This document shows, piece by piece, positions 1-4,459 of a stretch of 6,586 nt of DNA. The stretch lies in contig CALQRR010000096.1 of assembly GCA_943333015.1 (NCBI GenBank), positions 1-6,586 of the forward strand. The letters are read 5' to 3'. Each line of letters opens with the position of its first letter. The stretch's first letter is position 1. This DNA comes from Chitinophaga pinensis (GTDB taxonomy: Bacteria > Bacteroidota > Bacteroidia > M30B66). The notes beneath the pieces were generated by a model. The model was not told the origin of the DNA and made no database searches. It worked only from the letters and a program-made list of their open reading frames with translations. The position numbers and the translations under genes are program-made.

Positions 1-498
1 CGCGATGTATACGAAACCGTCAATTTAAGCGACGATAGTGCCGATGTGGTGGTCTATAAAAAGCACTTCAACATGGCCGAATTGCAGACCAAATTCCGCA
101 CAAAAGTTCTGGGGAAAGAACTCTTCCTTTTCTCCCTGCTACAAGCCAATAGCTCTTCCCGTGTTTGGTCACCCATTACCATCACCGACGAACGCGCCTA
201 CATCCGTCAGTACACCTCCGAATTTGAAATGTACTATGCCATTCGGCCAGGCTATCTGATCAATGCGTATTACGGGTTTGAACGCACATTGGGCAACTAC
301 CTCACTGACATCAACAACGAAACATTGCGGCCACGTAATCAAACAGGTCAGGGCATTGGCTGCGGAATGGACATCGACCTTGGACGCAACACCCGTTTGT
401 ATATCCGTCATCGCTGGTATGCGTTTGAGGACAAAAGTTTTGAACTGGATCATTTTCATGGACGGGAGCTGACCGTTGAACTAAAGGCATTTTTCTGA
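1..498 (+). CDS. Outer-membrane beta-barrel-like protein, C-terminal part (5' end outside window)
   Basis: The reading frame is open from base 1 and closes with TGA at 496-498, giving the last 165 residues of a longer protein. A GTG at 46 and an ATG at 73 lie in frame, but coding sequence continues upstream of both without a stop, so neither is taken as the start. The visible part has no helix-rich or catalytic-looking segment. It is built of alternating polar/aromatic stretches separated by short turns (e.g. around FEMYYAIRPGYLINAYYGFE and TRLYIRHRWYAFED) and ends in E-L-K-A-F-F. A terminal aromatic residue on a last amphipathic strand is the usual signature of proteins inserted in the outer membrane by the BAM machinery. 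The stop overlaps the next start by one base, so it belongs to the same operon. The function is not recognised; porin, assembly or anchoring roles are all possible. The barrel assignment is an inference from strand pattern and C-terminus, not from a named family. Confidence 0.8.
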   Translation, partial: RDVYETVNLSDDSADVVVYKKHFNMAELQTKFRTKVLGKELFLFSLLQANSSSRVWSPITITDERAYIRQYTSEFEMYYAIRPGYLINAYYGFERTLGNYLTDINNETLRPRNQTGQGIGCGMDIDLGRNTRLYIRHRWYAFEDKSFELDHFHGRELTVELKAFF

Positions 499-500
499 TG
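496..500 (+). promoter_or_regulatory. TGATG stop/start overlap (translational coupling)
   Basis: The stop TGA (496-498) of the first barrel gene shares its A with the ATG (498-500) of the second. A weak purine stretch AAAGG (483-487) sits 10 bases before the ATG, further than ideal for a ribosome binding site. Such overlaps usually mean that the downstream gene is translated by ribosomes terminating on the upstream one, which suits a pair made in fixed ratio. The coupling itself is inferred. Confidence 0.6.
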
Positions 501-2225
501 AAGCGCATTATTTACTCCACCCTGATTCTGACCAATCTGCTGGGCATTCTGAACACAATTCAGGCTCAGGACGAAAAGAAAATTTCGTTCAACGGATCAG
601 CACGCTCCATTTTTTATGGAGACAAACTCACGCAAGACACAAGCGCCATCGACACCGTTACCGTTCCGAAACTCAACAGCGGACATGTATTGGTCGATTT
701 AGGAATCAACATCCGCCCTAACAAAAGCACTGAAATCCTCGCGATGGTTCGTCTGCGAAACGATTACGGTGGATTTTGGGGCTCGGGCGTGACCTTCGAC
801 TTACGTCAGATGTATGTGAAAGGTGTGATTGGCGGCATTGTCAAATACCAGCTCGGCGATTTCAATTACCGTCTCACCCGCTACACCCTTTGGAATTCCG
901 ATCAGGAGGTCATTTCCAATACGCCGCAAGCCTTTCAACAACAAACAGATCTGATCAACTACGACCATTTTTATTCCGCCGATCATTCCTGGAGACAACA
1001 AGGGGCATCTGTTGGATTCGGATTGGTGTTTAACAGGTTTATCCAAGAGCTGCAGGTAAACGCCGTTACAACACGTGTAAAGCCAAGCGATTTTGCTCAA
1101 ACCAGCGACCGGTTGTTTTCGGGTGTCAATATCCAACTCGTACAAAGTAAATACCTCGAAGCAGGGTTCAATTATGTGAACATGTATGACGTGCCCGGCA
1201 CATCAAAAAATACGGCAGGCTTTCAAAATCCGGTGTATACAGGAACACTTCTGGCGCATTACGGAACCAAAAACTGGGAGGCAAAACTCGATGGTGAACT
1301 GGGGAAATCCCGCACTCATTTTAAGAATGATCTACTCGCTCCCGATTGGAAAGATCGTTTCATGGATGGAAGTGTATCGATCACTCAAATGCGCACGGGT
1401 CTTGCCTTCACCGTTAATTCGAAATTTGTTGGCGCTGCTTTCCGTAGCCCTGGAGCTCAAACCAAACGACTCGATTACAATGGATTGCCTCAAGCCTACC
1501 AGCGCATTACCAGCAACCAGGATTTACGGCAGCTGACCATGCTCGACCTGATGCGGGAATCCTCCTTTTACAACCTGCAGTTGCGTCCATACCTCATGGA
1601 ATTTGCGCCACGGTATGACAACATCAGCCCTTATGGCGACGCAACACCTAACCGTCAGGGATTTTCCTTGAAATTGAAATATGCGAAAAAGGATGTTCCT
1701 GTAACGGCAGAACTGACGCACAGTCAACTTCAGGAAGTGCGCGGAGAAGGGACATTAACACCCCGTAAATTCAACAGAAATACGCTGACGGTGGATGCCC
1801 GTGTGAATGAATTTTTCAAAAGCTGGAAAAAGCAAATCCACTTTACTTTAAGCTACCGCGATGATCAAACAGCCCGTGCCGGAGAAGATTTGGTGAAAGC
1901 AGTCGACCTGAAAACAAATTGCATTGCTTCTGGTTTAGAGATTGAAGTCCTGAAAGGGTTTGATGTTTTACTTGGAATTCAGCAGCTTACCTACAAAGGA
2001 TTTGATTACACCGCTGTCCGGAACACGTATTCGGAGATTTTTAATTTTACAGAATACGCAGTCGATGGACAAGAAACCCTGCAAGCGATCGGTGCTCGTT
2101 ACCGGTTTAGTGAAAAGACATTCTTAAGTGCACAGCTCAATCAGTTTCATTCTAAAAATGCAACGAGTTCACTTCCCGATTATTCGATCAAGCAATTCAT
2201 GCTTTTGTTCCAAATGAAGTTCTGA
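498..2225 (+). CDS. Secreted beta-strand-rich protein, probable outer-membrane barrel of unrecognised family
   Basis: This complete 575-residue protein starts at the ATG that overlaps the previous stop. The start is supported by a Sec signal peptide beginning there: K2-R3, a hydrophobic core at about residues 4-20, and probable cleavage after I-Q-A23. The mature part is beta-rich throughout, with many strands of alternating character, for example the region around LRQMYVKGVIGGIVKYQLGD (about residues 102-121). It ends in Q-M-K-F, the terminal Phe expected of a barrel recognised by BAM. There is no TonB box or plug-like domain, and the length is well below the roughly 1000 residues of SusC-type transporters, so it is not a SusC homologue. 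No catalytic motif is visible. It is sandwiched between another barrel-like protein and a surface lipoprotein, which suggests a pore, a scaffold for the lipoproteins or an export component. I do not recognise the family; a large DUF of Bacteroidota barrels is likely. Barrel status is inferred. Confidence 0.85.
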   Translation: MKRIIYSTLILTNLLGILNTIQAQDEKKISFNGSARSIFYGDKLTQDTSAIDTVTVPKLNSGHVLVDLGINIRPNKSTEILAMVRLRNDYGGFWGSGVTFDLRQMYVKGVIGGIVKYQLGDFNYRLTRYTLWNSDQEVISNTPQAFQQQTDLINYDHFYSADHSWRQQGASVGFGLVFNRFIQELQVNAVTTRVKPSDFAQTSDRLFSGVNIQLVQSKYLEAGFNYVNMYDVPGTSKNTAGFQNPVYTGTLLAHYGTKNWEAKLDGELGKSRTHFKNDLLAPDWKDRFMDGSVSITQMRTGLAFTVNSKFVGAAFRSPGAQTKRLDYNGLPQAYQRITSNQDLRQLTMLDLMRESSFYNLQLRPYLMEFAPRYDNISPYGDATPNRQGFSLKLKYAKKDVPVTAELTHSQLQEVRGEGTLTPRKFNRNTLTVDARVNEFFKSWKKQIHFTLSYRDDQTARAGEDLVKAVDLKTNCIASGLEIEVLKGFDVLLGIQQLTYKGFDYTAVRNTYSEIFNFTEYAVDGQETLQAIGARYRFSEKTFLSAQLNQFHSKNATSSLPDYSIKQFMLLFQMKF

Positions 2226-2227
2226 CG

Positions 2228-2296
2228 ATGAAAAACAATAGTTTATTTTCCGCTTTCTTGGCCATGGTCCTGTTCACGGGCTGCAAGTCAGATGAT
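2228..2296 (+). other. Lipoprotein signal peptide with surface-export (LES-like) signal
   Basis: Residues 1-18 form the type II signal peptide. The Cys19 codon is TGC at 2282-2284, and codons 20-23 read K-S-D-D. Acidic residues directly after the +1 Cys are the known Bacteroidota signal for surface display, shown in Capnocytophaga, Flavobacterium and Bacteroides. The lipobox is clear; the surface location follows from that rule. Confidence 0.7.
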
Positions 2297-3229
2297 GCAT
2301 TCGATGGTCCTTCGCTCAATGATTTGTACGGGCAATTTTCCATCGTAGAACCCTTGACAACTTCCAACGACGATGTGGATTTTAGTTCCGGTCAAACAAC
2401 TTTTTTCCGTGCAACGTTCTCCAAAAACATCGCTTGGACGCTTCATATCACCGGACTTAGCTCAGGTGCAATGAAAGAGATAACAGGATTTTCCAACATC
2501 CTCGATGCAACCAACTCCACTTGGAACGGAACCACCACGCGGCTTCCCTTGTTCCGCATAGAAGACTGTGCCGTTGAACTGACATTCGAAAACGAAGCTG
2601 ACACTCTGCGCGATACTTTGCACATCGCTGGTACCCGCATCAACGAAGGCTTTCTGTTAAGCGATTTTGAAAACGGTGTCAATTCCGGTTGGAGCTCCTT
2701 TGCTCAGACAGGCGCCAACATGAGTTTTGGGGTATTGTCCTCCGACAGTGCTGCTCAGGGGAATAACTTTTTCGATATGGCCGGAGTCGTTGACTGGGAC
2801 TGGCTTTTAGGTTACTTGTATCTGCCGGCAACGGCGTATGGATCGGCCACATTTCCGCTGTCCTCCAATCCGGATGAGGTGTTTTTTAATACGCTGATTT
2901 ACAAACCTGAAAATCTAAACAACGGGCTTTTGTTATTTCAGTTTACAGAAGATGACAATCTCGATGGTGTCTTTACATCTGCTTCCGAAGACATGTATTC
3001 CATTCAGGTTTCGCCAACAGAAGCAGGCTGGAGTCAATTATCGGTCAATTACAGCGATTTGGTTACACTCATAAACGGATCACCGGCGGCACCGGCAGGC
3101 AATGGGATTCACGAACCACACAAACTCACTCAGGTCAATATTTTATTCCTGAAAAACCCCACATCGGGCTTCGCTCACGCCCGTCTCGATTACATGATTT
3201 TTACCCAAGGCGCTCCGCTCATTCCTTAA
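2228..3229 (+). CDS. Surface lipoprotein, probable glycan-binding protein (Ig-like plus jelly-roll-like regions)
   Basis: This complete 333-residue lipoprotein begins 2 nt after the preceding stop and ends at TAA. The signal peptide carries a lipobox L-F-T-G-C with the lipid-bearing Cys at 19. It is followed at once by K-S-D-D, which fits the acidic lipoprotein export signal that sends Bacteroidota lipoproteins to the outside of the outer membrane. Residues about 38-137 are beta-rich and Ig-like. Residues about 142-330 open with D-F-E-N-G and look like a jelly-roll carbohydrate-binding fold, with W-S/W-D-W aromatics, an acidic turn E241-D-D-N-L-D-G247 that could hold Ca2+, and a final strand R-L-D-Y-M-I-F. 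This is the general build of CBM11/CIA30-like and SusE/F-like surface glycan-binding proteins, but no specific family is identified. No catalytic residues are evident. Its place directly before a two-module CBM lipoprotein and a GH3 enzyme supports a role in holding polysaccharide at the surface. The function is inferred. Confidence 0.85.
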   Translation: MKNNSLFSAFLAMVLFTGCKSDDAFDGPSLNDLYGQFSIVEPLTTSNDDVDFSSGQTTFFRATFSKNIAWTLHITGLSSGAMKEITGFSNILDATNSTWNGTTTRLPLFRIEDCAVELTFENEADTLRDTLHIAGTRINEGFLLSDFENGVNSGWSSFAQTGANMSFGVLSSDSAAQGNNFFDMAGVVDWDWLLGYLYLPATAYGSATFPLSSNPDEVFFNTLIYKPENLNNGLLLFQFTEDDNLDGVFTSASEDMYSIQVSPTEAGWSQLSVNYSDLVTLINGSPAAPAGNGIHEPHKLTQVNILFLKNPTSGFAHARLDYMIFTQGAPLIP

Positions 3230-3238
3230 CTCCCCTCG

Positions 3239-3289
3239 ATGAAACTCCTGTTGTCGTTTCTGTTTCTGTTGCCGGTTTTAGGTGGATGC
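3239..3289 (+). other. Lipoprotein signal peptide and lipid-attachment Cys
   Basis: Residues 2-16 are a Lys followed by a Leu/Phe-rich core ending in V-L-G-G, then Cys17 (TGC at 3287-3289), a good lipobox. The residues after Cys (V-R-M-K-P) are basic, not acidic, so the usual surface-export signal is missing. The start ATG follows a C-rich leader (ctcccctcg) with no Shine-Dalgarno match, which is normal for Bacteroidota. Confidence 0.75.
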
Positions 3290-4456
3290 GTCCGGATGAA
3301 GCCAACAACCCTCTATGAGCAGCCCTCGGATGAGGTTCCCATGGCCAACATCAACGGGTTTTATGCCATCTCCCTATTCAGCGATCAAATCAATTCGGAA
3401 CTCTGGTATACCGTTTCACCAAAAGCATTGCAGGTCTCTACCGAAAAAACGGAAGTTCAAAGTGGCTCAGGAGCCATCAGCCTCGAATGGAACAAACAGG
3501 CCGATCCTTCCACCTGGCTCGGAATGGGAATCGGATGGGACAACTGGACCGGCAAAGACATGTCTGCCATCCAGCAGTCTGCAGCTATTTCTTTTTGGGT
3601 GAAGATGAAAAAGGGCCAATCGTCGGGCTTGCCTTGGGCTATTGGCTTTGAAGATTTTTCAGGCGGACAAGCATGGACCGGTGTCACTGTCAACTATATT
3701 CAGGGTGGCGTGGTGAAGGATCAATGGACACAAGTGATTATTCCCTTGAGTGCCTTTCCGTTTGAAGGATACGATGTGGATGTAACCAATATCAAACAGC
3801 TCATTTTTCAATTCGAATCTTCGGGTAAAGTCTGGATCGATGACATCCGCTTTATTCCCTATACCGCTGTTGGAAGAAAGTCCGTTTCTGTCAATCAAAT
3901 GACTCCACCGGTAATCGATGGCGTATTCAACTCGACGGAATGGTCCGGCACAGGATTTCAACTTACCGCCGGAACGGTGTACCTCAATTGGGACGATAAC
4001 ATGTTGTATCTCGCGGCAGTGGTGAAAGATCAAACACCATTCATCAATACACAAACCGGTAAAGACATTTGGAATGGCGATGCGCTTGAAATAGCGTTTT
4101 CAACCACGAGTGGCGTAAGTCCCAAACGAACAATCTTTTACCCCAGCGACCATCATCTTGGTTTTCAACTCGGTAGTTCGTATCAGGTGTTCGACTGGGC
4201 AACTGGAAATCCGGTTTCCAACATCATTCAAAAATCAAACAAGACCCAAACAGGTTACTCCTTTGAAGCGGCCATTCCTTGGTCAGCGATTGGCGCTAAA
4301 CCTTGGATTACCGGTCTTCCTTATGATCTGGAGCTGGCTCTGGATCTGAGTGATGCCAGCGGAAAACGGGAATCGCAAAGCCGTTGGAATTCCATTACCA
4401 AAGAAGGATTTAACAGCAATCCCGCCCTCTGGGGAACACTCATTACACAGCCCTGA
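3239..4456 (+). CDS. Lipoprotein with CBM11/CIA30-like and CBM9-like carbohydrate-binding modules
   Basis: This complete 405-residue lipoprotein has a signal peptide with lipobox V-L-G-G-C17. Residues about 42-208 form a beta-sandwich of the CBM11/CIA30-like type: a W-x-x-W pair in a G-W-D-N-W stretch, paired F-W-V and Q-L-I-F-Q-F strands, and the closing strand V-W-I-D-D-I-R-F at 198-205 that typifies this group. Residues about 218-402 are a family 9 carbohydrate-binding module (DOMON-like) with the usual landmarks in order: I-D-G at 226-228, E-W at 234-235, W251-D-D-N-M-L-Y, W278-N-G-D-A-L-E-I, G-Y-S-F-E-A-A-I-P-W at 339-348, L-x-L-D-L-S-D at 366-372, W383-N, and N-P-A-L-W-G at 394-399. CBM9 modules bind sugar chain ends in xylanases such as Thermotoga Xyn10A. 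There is no catalytic domain, so this is a binding-only protein that probably presents substrate to the GH3 encoded 3 nt downstream. Unlike its upstream neighbour it has no acidic residues just after Cys, so its membrane side is uncertain. The CBM9 call is strong; the N-terminal module is moderately sure. Confidence 0.9.
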   Translation: MKLLLSFLFLLPVLGGCVRMKPTTLYEQPSDEVPMANINGFYAISLFSDQINSELWYTVSPKALQVSTEKTEVQSGSGAISLEWNKQADPSTWLGMGIGWDNWTGKDMSAIQQSAAISFWVKMKKGQSSGLPWAIGFEDFSGGQAWTGVTVNYIQGGVVKDQWTQVIIPLSAFPFEGYDVDVTNIKQLIFQFESSGKVWIDDIRFIPYTAVGRKSVSVNQMTPPVIDGVFNSTEWSGTGFQLTAGTVYLNWDDNMLYLAAVVKDQTPFINTQTGKDIWNGDALEIAFSTTSGVSPKRTIFYPSDHHLGFQLGSSYQVFDWATGNPVSNIIQKSNKTQTGYSFEAAIPWSAIGAKPWITGLPYDLELALDLSDASGKRESQSRWNSITKEGFNSNPALWGTLITQP

Positions 4457-4459
4457 CGC

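Noticed and set aside
46..498. GTG at 46 or ATG at 73 as the real start of the first gene
   Set aside because: The frame stays open to base 1 with coding-like sequence before both codons, and neither is followed by a signal peptide, which an outer-membrane protein needs. The gene starts outside the window.
498..2225. SusC-type TonB-dependent transporter
   Set aside because: It is far too short and has no TonB box, carboxypeptidase-like N-terminal domain or plug region.
3227..3241. Promoter or terminator in the largest gap (9 nt) of the operon
   Set aside because: The gap is too short for either, and there is no inverted repeat or T-tract at the junction.
3659..4054. Open frame of 131 codons on the minus strand inside the CBM lipoprotein gene
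   Set aside because: It is antisense to a well-supported CBM9 module, and its translation shows no family features.
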